Assembly (NCBI RefSeq): GCF_000369005.1
Contig: NZ_KB849765.1
Coordinates: 124,001-188,000, forward strand
From: Acinetobacter beijerinckii CIP 110307
Lineage (GTDB): Bacteria > Pseudomonadota > Gammaproteobacteria > Pseudomonadales > Moraxellaceae
Direction of reading: 5' to 3'
Length of the DNA: 64,000 nucleotides
Shown here: in pieces, positions 12,616-21,794 of the stretch
Numbering within the stretch: position 1 is the stretch's first letter
How the letters are laid out: each line of letters starts with the position of its first letter
Notes under the pieces: model-generated
The model's database searches: none
What the model saw: the letters and a program-made list of their open reading frames with translations, nothing else
Told to the model about the DNA's origin: nothing
Program-made: the position numbers and the translations under genes

Positions 12616-13953
12616 ATGCAAAAAAAAACGTCTAAAAAAATTCAGCCTCGCAAAATAATTATGATCGCTATCGGAGTACTGATTATTGCAGTACTTGGAT
12701 GGATGTTTTTTAAACCTAAAGTAGAAACACCGCAATATATCAGTGCCGAAGTTTCTCGTGGTGATATCGAAAACTCAGTATTGGCAACGGGTGTGCTTGA
12801 AGCGACTAAAATGGTCAGTGTCGGTGCTCAGGTTTCTGGTCAAGTCAAAAAAATGTATGTGCAATTAGGCGATCAAGTTAAGCAAGGTCAATTGATCGCG
12901 CAAATTGATTCCATTCGTCAAGAGAATGATTTAAAAACGGCGGAAGCCAACATTAAAAATCAACAAGCACAACTTGCAGTACAGCAAGCAAATTTGGCGA
13001 AAGTAGAAGCTGAATATAAACGCCAACAAGCGATGTTTAGCCAAGATGCGACCTCACGAGCAGAACTTGAAACAGCTTTAGCAAACTATAAAACTGCACA
13101 AGCTCAAATCAATGCAATCAATGCGCAAATTGAGCAATCACGTTTAACACTTGCAACAGCAAAAGAAGATTTAGGCTATACCCGTATTGTTGCACCCATG
13201 AACGGTACAATTGTGGCGATTGTAACGGAAGAAGGTCAAACAGTTAACGCGAATCAAACTGCTCCGACAATCGTTAAGTTAGCAACCTTAGATACCATGA
13301 CCATTAAAGCTCAAATTTCTGAAGCTGATGTCATGAAAGTTGAAAAAGGACAAACCGTTTATTTCACAACTTTAGGCAATAGTGAGAAAAAGCATTACGC
13401 AACTTTACGCCAAGTTGAACCAGCACCTGAATCGATCAATACTGAAAATTCATCAACCAACTCATCATCATCTTCAACTGCGATTTACTACAACGCTTTA
13501 TTCGACGTACCGAATGAAGATGGCAAACTGCGTATTGATATGACTGCACAAGTTTATATTGTCCTAGCAGAAGCTAAAAATGCACTAACGATTCCTTCGG
13601 CAGCGATTCAAACCCAACGTGGGAATCGTAAAGAGCGTCCAAGCAATGCGAATAAGTCAACTGAACAATCAAAAACGAACGATGCTAATAATGCAGAACG
13701 ACCAAAACGTCTAGACCTAAATGAGCAAGACAAAGCACTGATTGCACAAGGTAAGGCATCAACAGGTATGGTTCGTGTATTACAGGCCGATGGTACTGCA
13801 CAGCCTCAACCTGTATTGATTGGCTTAAACAACCGAGTGACTGCACAAGTGCTTAAAGGTTTAAAACAAGGCGATCAAGTGGTGATTGCTGATGCATCAG
13901 ATAGTTCGAATGAATCTGCAAAACGAAGTAATCAACGTGCGATGAGAATGTAA
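12616..13953 (+). CDS. macA: MacA-like periplasmic adaptor of a tripartite exporter
   Basis: This 445-residue membrane fusion protein links an inner-membrane ABC transporter to an outer-membrane channel. One N-terminal transmembrane helix (about 16-31) is followed by the lipoyl half-motifs ([37 protein letters not shown]). A long coiled-coil hairpin rich in Gln and Ala lies between them (about 110-190), then beta-barrel domains. A Ser-rich stretch near 275-290 and a Lys/Asn-rich insert near 335-365 lengthen the protein relative to typical MacA. Its stop is one base before the macB ATG, so the two are translationally coupled. Confidence 0.93.
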   Translation: MQKKTSKKIQPRKIIMIAIGVLIIAVLGWMFFKPKVETPQYISAEVSRGDIENSVLATGVLEATKMVSVGAQVSGQVKKMYVQLGDQVKQGQLIAQIDSIRQENDLKTAEANIKNQQAQLAVQQANLAKVEAEYKRQQAMFSQDATSRAELETALANYKTAQAQINAINAQIEQSRLTLATAKEDLGYTRIVAPMNGTIVAIVTEEGQTVNANQTAPTIVKLATLDTMTIKAQISEADVMKVEKGQTVYFTTLGNSEKKHYATLRQVEPAPESINTENSSTNSSSSSTAIYYNALFDVPNEDGKLRIDMTAQVYIVLAEAKNALTIPSAAIQTQRGNRKERPSNANKSTEQSKTNDANNAERPKRLDLNEQDKALIAQGKASTGMVRVLQADGTAQPQPVLIGLNNRVTAQVLKGLKQGDQVVIADASDSSNESAKRSNQRAMRM

Positions 13954-13954
13954 T

Positions 13955-15946
13955 ATGACTCAAGATCAAAGACACTCATCACAACCATTACTTGAGGTCA
14001 CAGACCTCACCCGTGAATTTCCTGCGGGTGAAGGAACAGTACAAATCCTCAAAGGAATTAACTTAAAGATTTATGCAGGTGAACTGGTTGCCATTGTTGG
14101 GCAGTCAGGCTCTGGTAAATCAACCTTAATGAATATTTTAGGTTGTTTAGATAAACCTACCGCTGGTAGCTATTTGGTCAGTGGTCGTGAAACGCGCCAA
14201 CTGGAACCTGATGAACTGGCGCAATTACGTCGCGAATATTTTGGCTTTATTTTCCAACGCTATCATTTACTGGGTGATTTAAGTGCCTCAGGTAATGTGG
14301 AAGTTCCTGCAATTTATGCAGGTGTAGAGAGCAGCCGTCGCCAAGAACGCTCTGCCGAATTGCTATCAGAATTGGGACTTGAAGAACGTTTACACCATCG
14401 ACCAAGCCAACTCTCAGGTGGTCAGCAACAACGTGTTTCTATCGCTCGTGCTTTGATGAATGGCGGTGATGTCATTTTAGCCGATGAACCAACAGGCGCA
14501 TTGGATAAAAATAGTGGTGTTGAAGTCATGCGTATTTTGCGTGAGCTGAATGCCAAAGGTCACACTATCATTCTAGTTACCCATGATCTTAATGTCGCTA
14601 AAAACGCAACACGCATCATTGAGATTAGTGATGGTAATATTATTTCAGACCGTGAAAACATCCCTGAGAATAATGATGCAACTCTAGAACATCAAACCCT
14701 ACAACGCACAACTCAAAAGAAAACCTCGGCTTGGCGATCTTTCTTTGATCGTCTTGGTGAAGCATTTCGTATGGCATTGCTTGCCATGAATGCGCATCGA
14801 ATGCGTACCTTTTTGACTATGCTTGGCATTATCATCGGGATTGCATCAGTTGTATCTGTTGTTGCACTTGGTAATGGTTCGCAGAAACAAATCTTAGAGA
14901 ATATTAGTAGTTTGGGTACGAATACCATCACGGTTTATCAAGGTCGAGGATTTGGTGATAATTCAAGGGCATCACAGACCAAAACCTTAGTTCCTGCTGA
15001 TGCAGATGCGCTCGCAGAACAACCTTATGTCGATGGTGTCAGCCCATCGGTCAATACCAATTTGACGTTACGATATAAAGAAACTGAGGCTTCAGCCACC
15101 ATCAACGGTGTCAGTAATGATTTCTTCTATGTCCGAGGCATGACGTTTAAATCAGGGCAACCCTTTGATAAAGAAAGCGTGACTCAACGTACTCAAGACG
15201 TAGTGATTGATACCAATACGGAAAAAACCTTCTTCGCAGATGGGACTAATCCAGTTGGACAAGTGTTGTTGTTAGGCAGTGTTCCAAGCCGAATTATTGG
15301 TGTGATTGATGCGCAACAAGGCTTTATGGGAAGCTCAGACAGTTTAAATGTCTACCTTCCCTATTCCACAGTCATGAGCCGTATGTTAGGTCAATCCAAT
15401 GTTCGAAGCATTATTGTGCGTATTAAGGATACCTATCCAAGCAGCGCGGCTGAGAATGCAATTTTAACTTTGCTTGAACAACGTCATGGTGCGCAAGATG
15501 TGTTTACCCAAAACTCAGACAGTATTCGTGAAACCATTCAACAGACTACGGCAACCATGACGCTATTGATCTCAGCAATCGCGGTAATTTCGCTGGTTGT
15601 TGGCGGTATTGGCGTGATGAATATTATGCTGGTATCGGTGACTGAACGTACCCAAGAAATTGGTGTTCGTATGGCAGTAGGTGCTCGACAAAGTGATATT
15701 TTGCAGCAATTCCTGATCGAAGCCATTTTGGTCTGTTTACTCGGTGGTGTACTGGGTGTGTTGCTTTCATTGGGTATTGGACAGATTATTGGGCACTTTG
15801 CCAAAGGCATTATTGAAATGAGTTATTCAACCACATCCATTGTTGCTGCCTTTGTCTGCTCAAGCTTAATCGGTATTGTATTTGGCTTCTTACCTGCAAG
15901 AAATGCAGCTCAGCTCGATCCTGTAGCGGCTTTAGCGAGAGAATAA
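13955..15946 (+). CDS. macB: MacB-like ABC transporter (ATPase plus permease)
   Basis: This 663-residue protein has an N-terminal ATPase domain: Walker [10 protein letters not shown], signature LSGGQQQR, Walker [12 protein letters not shown]. The MacB-type membrane part follows, with one helix near 280-300, a large periplasmic domain and three C-terminal helices. It is a mechanotransmission pump using ATP in the cytoplasm to drive periplasmic substrates through a TolC-type channel. MacAB exports macrolides, lipopeptides and enterotoxin in other bacteria; the substrate here is not shown by sequence. Confidence 0.95.
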   Translation: MTQDQRHSSQPLLEVTDLTREFPAGEGTVQILKGINLKIYAGELVAIVGQSGSGKSTLMNILGCLDKPTAGSYLVSGRETRQLEPDELAQLRREYFGFIFQRYHLLGDLSASGNVEVPAIYAGVESSRRQERSAELLSELGLEERLHHRPSQLSGGQQQRVSIARALMNGGDVILADEPTGALDKNSGVEVMRILRELNAKGHTIILVTHDLNVAKNATRIIEISDGNIISDRENIPENNDATLEHQTLQRTTQKKTSAWRSFFDRLGEAFRMALLAMNAHRMRTFLTMLGIIIGIASVVSVVALGNGSQKQILENISSLGTNTITVYQGRGFGDNSRASQTKTLVPADADALAEQPYVDGVSPSVNTNLTLRYKETEASATINGVSNDFFYVRGMTFKSGQPFDKESVTQRTQDVVIDTNTEKTFFADGTNPVGQVLLLGSVPSRIIGVIDAQQGFMGSSDSLNVYLPYSTVMSRMLGQSNVRSIIVRIKDTYPSSAAENAILTLLEQRHGAQDVFTQNSDSIRETIQQTTATMTLLISAIAVISLVVGGIGVMNIMLVSVTERTQEIGVRMAVGARQSDILQQFLIEAILVCLLGGVLGVLLSLGIGQIIGHFAKGIIEMSYSTTSIVAAFVCSSLIGIVFGFLPARNAAQLDPVAALARE

Positions 15947-16029
15947 AATCTCCTCTAGCCCCTCTTTAAAAAAGAGGAGAAGCTCCCTTTAAATGGGACT
16001 TGTGTAGCAAAGCTACTTAGGTGAGATTT
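15946..16029. repeat. Compound palindromic intergenic repeat, copy 2
   Basis: The element begins at the last base of the macB stop codon. Its ends AAATCTC and GAGATTT are inverted repeats. Inside are cctcttt/aaagagg, agctccc...tgggact and gtagc-aaa-gctac. The segment 15955-15973 matches 9973-9991 of the copy behind leuS. It lies in the macB-tolC gap, so it may act on the mRNA, for example by protecting 3' ends, while leaving the operon transcribed. Confidence 0.6.
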
Positions 16030-16084
16030 CAAGAATAGATCAAGACAATCATGCTATTTCAAATTATTAAAGGAATGACAAACA

Positions 16085-17485
16085 ATGTTATTCATACAAC
16101 ATAAAATCGCACTTGCACTATGTCTCAGCACATCATTAGCGGGTTGTTCGGCTGTAGTCAAAACACCTTACAATGCACCCGTCGTACAAGTACCACAGCA
16201 GTTCCAATACGATGCACAAAAAAATAAAAATGTGAATCTAACCGATCAATGGTGGACGCTATTTAATGATGCTCAGCTCAATCAATTGGTTGACCAAGTT
16301 CTAGCTAAAAATAATGATTTAATTGTTGCGGGTATCACGTTAAAACAAGCACGCTTACAAGCGGGTTTGGCTGAGAACCAACAAGGCATACGCACCAATT
16401 CGAGTGTTTCAACTGGCTATAATTATGATCTACGCTCAGGTGACGGATCGGATCGTGGTTTATCAACCAGTGTTGGTGTGAGCTATGAGCTCGACTTATT
16501 TGGTAAGCTCGCCAATCAAACTGAAGCAAGTCGTTGGGAAGCTTTAGCAAGTGCGCAAGATTTACAAGCTACTGCTCAAAGCTTAGTTGCAACAACAGCG
16601 AAACTGTACTGGCAATTGGGCTATTTAAATGAACGCTACCAAACTATTCAGCAGAACCTAGCATCTACTCAAAAAATTTATTCTTTGGTGCAATCACAGT
16701 ATAAAGCCGGCGCGGTTTCAGGTTTAGATTTAACCCAAGCTGAACAATCAGTTCAAAGCCAAAAAGCCAGTCTGAGCCAAATTGAGCAACAACGAGTCGA
16801 AGCACGTACTGCCATTGCGGTATTGCTACATCAACCTATTCAGCAATTGAATATTCAAGAGCCAAAACAGCTACCACGAAATGCTTTACCGAATATCGCT
16901 GTGGGTTTACCTGCGGATATTTTATCGCGTCGCCCAGACTTACAAGCTTCAGAATTGCGCCTACGCAAAACTTTAGCCACTAAAGATGCAACTAAAGCAA
17001 GTTACTACCCATCGATTAATCTTACCGGTAGTTTAGGTTCTTCGAGTACCTCACTCACTCAATTATTGAAGAATCCTGCTTTGACATTGGGGGCGAGCCT
17101 AAGCCTGCCTTTTCTGCAATATAATGATATGAAAAAGAATATTGAAATCAGTGATCTTGAATATGAGAAAGCGATTACACAGTATCGTCAAACTTTATAT
17201 CAAGCCTTTGCAGATGTTGAAAATGCTTTGTCAAATCGAACGCAACTGAATCAACAAGTTCAGTTACAGCAACGTAATGTCGAGTTAGCAGATAAAACCG
17301 AACGTTTAACTGAAGTGCGTTATCGTAATGGTGCGATTGCATTAAAGAATTTACTGGATGCACAGGAAACCACACGTAATGCACGACTCAACTTAGTTGA
17401 AACCAAGCAGAATCAATACAATGCCTATGTAACATTAATGCAAGCACTTGGCGGAAGTCCTGTGAAAGAACTGCCAAAACAATAG
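16085..17485 (+). CDS. Outer-membrane efflux channel lipoprotein (NodT/OprM type)
   Basis: This 466-residue TolC-family protein has a lipobox LAGC (Cys21). Two outer-membrane efflux repeats are visible (QWWTLFNDAQLNQLVDQ and LPADILSRRPDLQASELRL, the latter a NodT-family hallmark), along with long coiled-coil tracts. It most likely forms the outer-membrane channel for the MacAB pump encoded just upstream. A ribosome site AAGGAATG precedes the ATG. The 138-base gap from macB contains the palindromic repeat. Confidence 0.93.
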   Translation: MLFIQHKIALALCLSTSLAGCSAVVKTPYNAPVVQVPQQFQYDAQKNKNVNLTDQWWTLFNDAQLNQLVDQVLAKNNDLIVAGITLKQARLQAGLAENQQGIRTNSSVSTGYNYDLRSGDGSDRGLSTSVGVSYELDLFGKLANQTEASRWEALASAQDLQATAQSLVATTAKLYWQLGYLNERYQTIQQNLASTQKIYSLVQSQYKAGAVSGLDLTQAEQSVQSQKASLSQIEQQRVEARTAIAVLLHQPIQQLNIQEPKQLPRNALPNIAVGLPADILSRRPDLQASELRLRKTLATKDATKASYYPSINLTGSLGSSSTSLTQLLKNPALTLGASLSLPFLQYNDMKKNIEISDLEYEKAITQYRQTLYQAFADVENALSNRTQLNQQVQLQQRNVELADKTERLTEVRYRNGAIALKNLLDAQETTRNARLNLVETKQNQYNAYVTLMQALGGSPVKELPKQ

Positions 17486-17504
17486 CTCTTGCGCTATTGT
17501 TTTG
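17475..17504. terminator. Bidirectional terminator between the efflux channel gene and the lipoprotein gene
   Basis: Twelve-base perfect arms (caaaacaatagc and its complement) enclose a 6-base loop. The hairpin overlaps the channel gene's stop codon and ends 6 bases from the stop of the convergent gene. Confidence 0.75.
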
Positions 17505-17509
17505 CGCAC

Positions 17510-17926
17510 TTATTCTTTCACTAGATCTGGATTATTCTGGATCTGTTGAATACGTTTAATCTTGTCCTGATCATCAAAAACAACTTCATACGAAAGTTTC
17601 TGACCATTGAAATACATCTCAGTTGGAGAGCCAATCACTTCCCATAGACCAATGGTGGCAATATCTGCAGTCGTGTGCCATAGCGTACGGCTGATTCTAG
17701 CTGCTTTTGAATACCCTTGCTGGAAAGTATAAATCTCTTTACGTTCTCCATTTACGGTTTCGGAAGTGATAGGTGCGCCCAATTCAGGAATCACATAATT
17801 TCGATGTTTCCCCACTTCTAAAACAGCCATATTCTTTTTATGCGGTTGGTTACTTGCCATCACTGCGGCACAACCTTGAAGTGAAAGAAGAGTAACTAAT
17901 CCTAAAACAACAGCTATTTTCTTCAC
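17510..17926 (-). CDS. Small lipoprotein of unknown function
   Basis: This 138-residue protein starts with a lipoprotein signal peptide ending LQGC (Cys19). The mature chain has no domain I can name. It contains the conserved-looking stretch YVIPELGAPITSE and a turn-rich beta region. The part from about 40 to 75 (GAPI...EIYTFQQG) resembles the layout of SmpA/OmlA-like small outer-membrane lipoproteins, but the match is weak. It converges on the efflux operon and is probably transcribed alone. Confidence 0.8.
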   Translation of the reverse strand: MKKIAVVLGLVTLLSLQGCAAVMASNQPHKKNMAVLEVGKHRNYVIPELGAPITSETVNGERKEIYTFQQGYSKAARISRTLWHTTADIATIGLWEVIGSPTEMYFNGQKLSYEVVFDDQDKIKRIQQIQNNPDLVKE

Positions 17927-18187
17927 GTTTTAATCTATCCTGAAATCTAAAATAATATGTTTATCGATATTTCCTTAAAATTTTCGATTAAACAAAAACC
18001 TGCTTTAATTAGCATATAAAGGACTGAATTACAAATGATTAATTATATTGATCAGTAAATTTCTCATCACCAAATTAAGCATTAGATCGAAGACTTAAAG
18101 AATGCTATTTCACATCGTTTTATATTGACGCAAATACTGCTGTTTTATATGCTGATCAAAATATAATTACATTGGATAGATACAAAC

Positions 18188-18673
18188 TTGGTTATATCGC
18201 ATGTCCATTTTGGTTATGCAGAAAATTTGCCGTATAACTATAGTCAGCTGTATGCACTAGAAACGAATGAGTACTTAAATGGAGAATATGTGAAAACGGA
18301 TCAAGAGTTGGAGCAAGATGGGTTTACTTCATCTGGACTAACAAGATATCAAGAAACAGTTAAAGCATATGCTGACACTTTGCATAAAAAAGCTGTCACT
18401 TTTGGGGAGGCCGATAAGGCCCCTGATTTACCGCTAGAAGTGACTCATGATCATGTTCGAGCAGCAACCCACCTTATTTCGAATTCCTTTGGTAAAGACA
18501 AAGCTTCTCCTTGGTGGGTAGTTAGTCAAGTTTCAGAATACCTGCTTACAGCAACTAGTGCTTTTGCTCTTGGTAATACCGCGAAAGCATGGGGTACGCC
18601 TGTATTTGTAATTTCTGCAGTAGTTGCCGGGATTCTAATTGCGGTCCGCCTGTCAAATACCAAGTCGAAGTGA
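18188..18673 (+). CDS. Unrecognised protein with two C-terminal membrane helices
   Basis: This protein of up to 161 residues resembles nothing I can name. A soluble, acidic N-terminal part (about 1-95, with DQELEQDGFTSSGLTRYQ) is followed by two hydrophobic segments: about 104-124 (WWVVSQVSEYLLTATSAF) and 133-151 (PVFVISAVVAGILIAV). The start is uncertain. No in-frame ATG exists; the TTG at 18188 has no clear ribosome site, and an in-frame stop lies 21 bases upstream of it. The next gene begins 7 bases after the stop, so the two form a unit. AT-rich composition and the position between conserved genes suggest an acquired module. Confidence 0.6.
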   Translation: MVISHVHFGYAENLPYNYSQLYALETNEYLNGEYVKTDQELEQDGFTSSGLTRYQETVKAYADTLHKKAVTFGEADKAPDLPLEVTHDHVRAATHLISNSFGKDKASPWWVVSQVSEYLLTATSAFALGNTAKAWGTPVFVISAVVAGILIAVRLSNTKSK

Positions 18674-18680
18674 GGAAAAA

Positions 18681-19133
18681 ATGAAGATTATTTATACAGA
18701 ATCGGCAATGGAAGAGCTTGAGAGATTTCAAAAACAAAGAAAAGATGAGTTAGAATTATTTCTTAAGAATAAAAAGTATATTTTTGGTGACGATATAGTT
18801 GAGATTACTGCATCAGATATAAGAGAAGCGGATAAATTTTTTAAAGTTGTAGAGTTTTCCAAAACTAAACTACCATTAACTAATATGCTATTAAAAGCTT
18901 ACTTAATAGGTGGCTTTGCAATGGTAATTTTAGGGCTTTTCTATCCTACTATTATGCAAATGCTTGATCGTAACCCGACACAGCTTGCGCTCGTTATAGG
19001 TGGCTTAACTTTATCTTTGGTATCTTTTTTCGGAAGTTATTACTTGCGATTTCGTGAAGAAAGACATATAGAGCTCGAAAACCGCTATAAAAATTTCGAG
19101 TCAAAACTAAGTACAGAAGATAAAGACAAGTAA
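18681..19133 (+). CDS. Unrecognised two-helix membrane protein with a RelE/ParE-like N-terminus
   Basis: This 150-residue protein begins MKIIYTESAMEELERFQKQR, which resembles the first strand and helix of RelE/ParE toxins. Instead of the rest of a toxin fold it runs into two membrane helices (about 70-90 and 97-117) and a charged tail predicted to be helical (ELENRYKNFESKL). The ATG at 18681 is chosen because GAGG lies 5 bases before it; the longer frame starts inside the preceding gene. It is almost certainly cotranscribed with 18188-18673. Function unknown; the toxin-like reading is a weak inference. Confidence 0.65.
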   Translation: MKIIYTESAMEELERFQKQRKDELELFLKNKKYIFGDDIVEITASDIREADKFFKVVEFSKTKLPLTNMLLKAYLIGGFAMVILGLFYPTIMQMLDRNPTQLALVIGGLTLSLVSFFGSYYLRFREERHIELENRYKNFESKLSTEDKDK

Positions 19134-19152
19134 CTAATGGCTGCTACGGACT

Positions 19153-19210
19153 CAAAACAGTCAGCACATTTTCCGCCCGCTTCTCGACGTTAAAGTCGCC
19201 GACTGTTTTG
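19153..19210. repeat. Inverted repeat downstream of the two-gene membrane module
   Basis: Perfect 10-base arms (caaaacagtc and its complement) are 38 bases apart, around a sequence more GC-rich than its surroundings. It could be a terminator-like structure, a degraded recombination site marking the end of an insertion, or chance. Confidence 0.4.
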
Positions 19211-19257
19211 GCCACAAAGCCATGCATTATGATTTGAAGGCTCTACAATTTTGAAGA

Positions 19258-19284
19258 ATAAAGCCGCTATATAAGCGGCTTTAT
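19258..19284 (-). terminator. Terminator of fabI
   Basis: Perfect 11-base arms (ataaagccgct and its complement) enclose a 5-base loop, 23 bases past the fabI stop. Confidence 0.85.
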
Positions 19285-19306
19285 CATATGCTTTTGAATA
19301 AAAGAA

Positions 19307-20110
19307 TTATTCATCATCCATCATTGACTGGCTCATACCAACAGTATTAAAACCGCCATCAACATACATGATTTCACCCGTAATACCTGAAGCCCACGGT
19401 GAGCAAAGGAACAATGCAGCATTGCCCACTTCTTCAATCGTCACATTACGTTGTAATGGAGCGATCTTTTCATTGGCATCTAACATTTTACGGAATGATT
19501 TAATCCCAGAAGCAGCCAAAGTGCGGATTGGACCCGCAGAGATCGCATTCACACGGATCCCCTCTTTACCTAAGCTTAATGCTAAATAACGAACACCCGC
19601 TTCCAAAGATGCTTTTGCCATACCCATCACGTTATAGTTTGGCATCACACGCTCAGAACCTTGATAAGTCAAAGTCAATAAACAACCTTGGCGTACTTGT
19701 AACAATGGTTTAGCAGCACGCGCCATCGCAACAAAACTATATGCGCTAATGTCATGTGCAATTTTAAAACCGTCACGATCAGTCACATCAGTAAAATCAC
19801 CATCAAGCGTATGTGCTGGCGCAAAACCAATTGAATGCACAACACCATCCAAGCCATCCCAATGTTTTGCTAGCTCAATAAAGGTATTGTCAATTTCTTG
19901 GTCAATCGCAACATCACAAGGAAAAACCAAAGTTGAACCAAACTGAGCTGCAAAATCATCAACACGCTTTTTCAGCTTTTCATTTGGATAAGTAAACGCT
20001 AATTCTGCACCTTCACGGTGTAAAGCCGATGCGATACCAAAAGCAATTGATAATTTACTTGCTATACCGGCAATTAAAAAACGCTTACCAGCTAAAAGTC
20101 CTTGTGACAT
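19307..20110 (-). CDS. fabI: Enoyl-[acyl-carrier-protein] reductase (NADH)
   Basis: This 267-residue enzyme is the short-chain dehydrogenase that completes each fatty-acid elongation cycle by reducing the enoyl-ACP double bond. The cofactor loop is [13 protein letters not shown] near residues 15-27. The active site shows the FabI pattern of two tyrosines and a lysine: [20 protein letters not shown], with Tyr-x6-Lys. FabI is the target of triclosan and isoniazid-like inhibitors. It is monocistronic, with its own terminator and a palindrome upstream. Confidence 0.97.
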   Translation of the reverse strand: MSQGLLAGKRFLIAGIASKLSIAFGIASALHREGAELAFTYPNEKLKKRVDDFAAQFGSTLVFPCDVAIDQEIDNTFIELAKHWDGLDGVVHSIGFAPAHTLDGDFTDVTDRDGFKIAHDISAYSFVAMARAAKPLLQVRQGCLLTLTYQGSERVMPNYNVMGMAKASLEAGVRYLALSLGKEGIRVNAISAGPIRTLAASGIKSFRKMLDANEKIAPLQRNVTIEEVGNAALFLCSPWASGITGEIMYVDGGFNTVGMSQSMMDDE

Positions 20111-20150
20111 CTTATTCTCACTCGAAAAATTTTCACCACATCATGCCAAT

Positions 20151-20169
20151 ATTCCGTCTGTTGCGGAAT
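20151..20169. promoter_or_regulatory. Palindrome upstream of fabI
   Basis: ATTCCG-N7-CGGAAT lies 41 bases before the fabI start on the minus strand. The spacing and symmetry fit an operator for a dimeric repressor of lipid synthesis genes, but no regulator is identified. Confidence 0.35.
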
Positions 20170-20204
20170 TGCATAATCCACCTTTTTTACAATCTTGCAT
20201 AAAA

Positions 20205-20228
20205 AAATCGCCTGATGACAGGCGATTT
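20205..20228 (-). terminator. Terminator of the Bax-inhibitor-1 gene
   Basis: Ten-base arms aaatcgcctg and caggcgattt with a 4-base loop are followed by a seven-base U-run on the minus strand. Confidence 0.85.
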
Positions 20229-20248
20229 AAAGTTCAACTTACTCGAAT

Positions 20249-20983
20249 TTAGTCATCGCCTTGAATTAAGCTCAATAAGCGCAAGAACGAATAGTACATC
20301 CAAACCAGTGTTGCAAGTAATGCAATCGCACACACCCATTCAAAGGCTTTTGGCGCACCTTGTGCTGTTGCATTCTCAATTAAATCAAAATCTAAAATCA
20401 GATTCAGTGATGCAATCACAGCCACAAATGCAGCAAATGCAATCCCCAACCAATTGCTTTCAAAAATATAAGGAATACTTGAACTGAAAGCCAAACTTAA
20501 AACAATTTGCACGACAAAAACTAAAGCAATCGCAATCGATGCCGAAATAACAACAGCTTTAAACTTCTCAGTGGCACGAATCACCTGAAATTTGTACAGT
20601 GCAAATAAAACCAACGTCGTAACAAAGGTAGCAAGTAACGCTTGTAACGGTACGCCAGGAAATTTCAGTTGGAAGATAAAAGAAACTCCACCTAGAAATG
20701 CACCCTCAAATAAAGCATAAGGAATCGCTAAAGCAGGTGCAGTATTTGATTTAAACGTAGTGATTAATGCAAGGATCAAGCCCCCAACTGCGCCCACAAT
20801 TGTTGCAGCATAAGCAATTGAAATATTTGCAGTGATCACACAATAAAGAAAAAGTGCCATGCCCAATACCGCAGCAATGACAGTCAATAAAACTGACTTT
20901 TGAATTGCACCCTGAATCGTCATGGGTTCAGCTAAATCACTATAGGTTTCAACTCGAGTTAAAATTGGATTATTACTTTGCAT
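20249..20983 (-). CDS. Bax inhibitor-1/YccA family membrane protein
   Basis: This 244-residue protein has seven hydrophobic segments and the family's C-terminal LNLILDFDLIENA stretch, whose acidic residues are part of a pore or gate in characterised homologues. Family members are inner-membrane proteins involved in ion leak or in control of FtsH-type quality control. The ATG at 20983 (MQSNNPILTR) is preferred over the upstream in-frame codon because the extra residues are basic and lack a ribosome site. It is monocistronic. Confidence 0.88.
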   Translation of the reverse strand: MQSNNPILTRVETYSDLAEPMTIQGAIQKSVLLTVIAAVLGMALFLYCVITANISIAYAATIVGAVGGLILALITTFKSNTAPALAIPYALFEGAFLGGVSFIFQLKFPGVPLQALLATFVTTLVLFALYKFQVIRATEKFKAVVISASIAIALVFVVQIVLSLAFSSSIPYIFESNWLGIAFAAFVAVIASLNLILDFDLIENATAQGAPKAFEWVCAIALLATLVWMYYSFLRLLSLIQGDD

Positions 20984-21069
20984 ATATGCTCTCTTTTTAT
21001 AGTTAACAATCAAAAGCTGAGTTTAAGTTATTTTTTAATCAAGCCCAATATTTTTTTACATTCATTAAA

Positions 21070-21094
21070 AAAGGAGCTTGTTTCAAGCTCCTTT
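21070..21094 (-). terminator. Terminator of orn
   Basis: Eleven-base arms aaaggagcttg and caagctccttt with a 3-base loop are followed by a U-run on the minus strand, 22 bases past the orn stop. Confidence 0.85.
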
Positions 21095-21115
21095 AATATC
21101 TATCAAGTATGACGT

Positions 21116-21670
21116 TTAATCATTCATGATAAAAAAGTATTGACGATAATATTTCAATTCAGCAATCGAATCACGAATGTCATCCATTGCCAAATGTGAA
21201 GCATTTTTCTTTAAACCACTCATAATTTCAGGTCTCCAACGTTTAGCCAACTCTTTGACTGAAGATACATCTAAATTACGATAATGGAAAAATTGTTCAA
21301 GCTCAGGCATTAAGCGATGCAAGAAACGGCGGTCTTGGCAAATCGAGTTACCGCACATTGGTGAAGATTTTGGATTCACCCATTTTTTTAAGAATTCGAG
21401 TGTTTGCTGTTCAGCATCTTGAGCCGTTAATTTACTACGGCGTACACGTTCAATCAGACCTGATTGACCGTGTTGCTTAGTATTCCACTCATCCATTGCA
21501 TTTAAAATAACATCAGATTGATGTACTGCCAGCACAGGACCTTCAGCTAATATATTGAGATTATCATCTGTAATAATTGTTGCGATTTCAATAATCTTGT
21601 CGTTATCGGTATCGAGACCTGTCATTTCAAGGTCGATCCAAATTAATCGTGTATCTGGGGTGCTGCTCAT
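21116..21670 (-). CDS. orn: Oligoribonuclease
   Basis: This 184-residue DEDDh 3'-5' exoribonuclease degrades di- to pentaribonucleotides, including pGpG left from cyclic-di-GMP hydrolysis. The acidic residues are seen in [10 protein letters not shown], in CQDRRFLHR and in [10 protein letters not shown], which carries the active-site His and last Asp. The start at [11 protein letters not shown] gives the usual length; the longer frame adds hydrophobic residues without support. It is divergent from rsgA, the common arrangement. It links functionally to the two cyclic-di-GMP loci in this window. Confidence 0.96.
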   Translation of the reverse strand: MSSTPDTRLIWIDLEMTGLDTDNDKIIEIATIITDDNLNILAEGPVLAVHQSDVILNAMDEWNTKQHGQSGLIERVRRSKLTAQDAEQQTLEFLKKWVNPKSSPMCGNSICQDRRFLHRLMPELEQFFHYRNLDVSSVKELAKRWRPEIMSGLKKNASHLAMDDIRDSIAELKYYRQYFFIMND

Positions 21671-21794
21671 AGATGGCAATTCTAAAGTGCTTAAAAACAT
21701 CAATAGTAGCAAATTTATTACATCTTGGCTGTAATTCTATAGCGGCTTCATGCTATTTTTGCGATCTTAAACCTGTGGATTTTTTGGGACATGA

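Noticed and set aside
18085..18240. A 50-codon open stretch overlapping the start of 18188-18673 in another frame
   Set aside because: It reads ...FYIDANTAVLYADQN... but has no start codon with a ribosome site and no known match; a frameshifted extension of the downstream gene cannot be shown.
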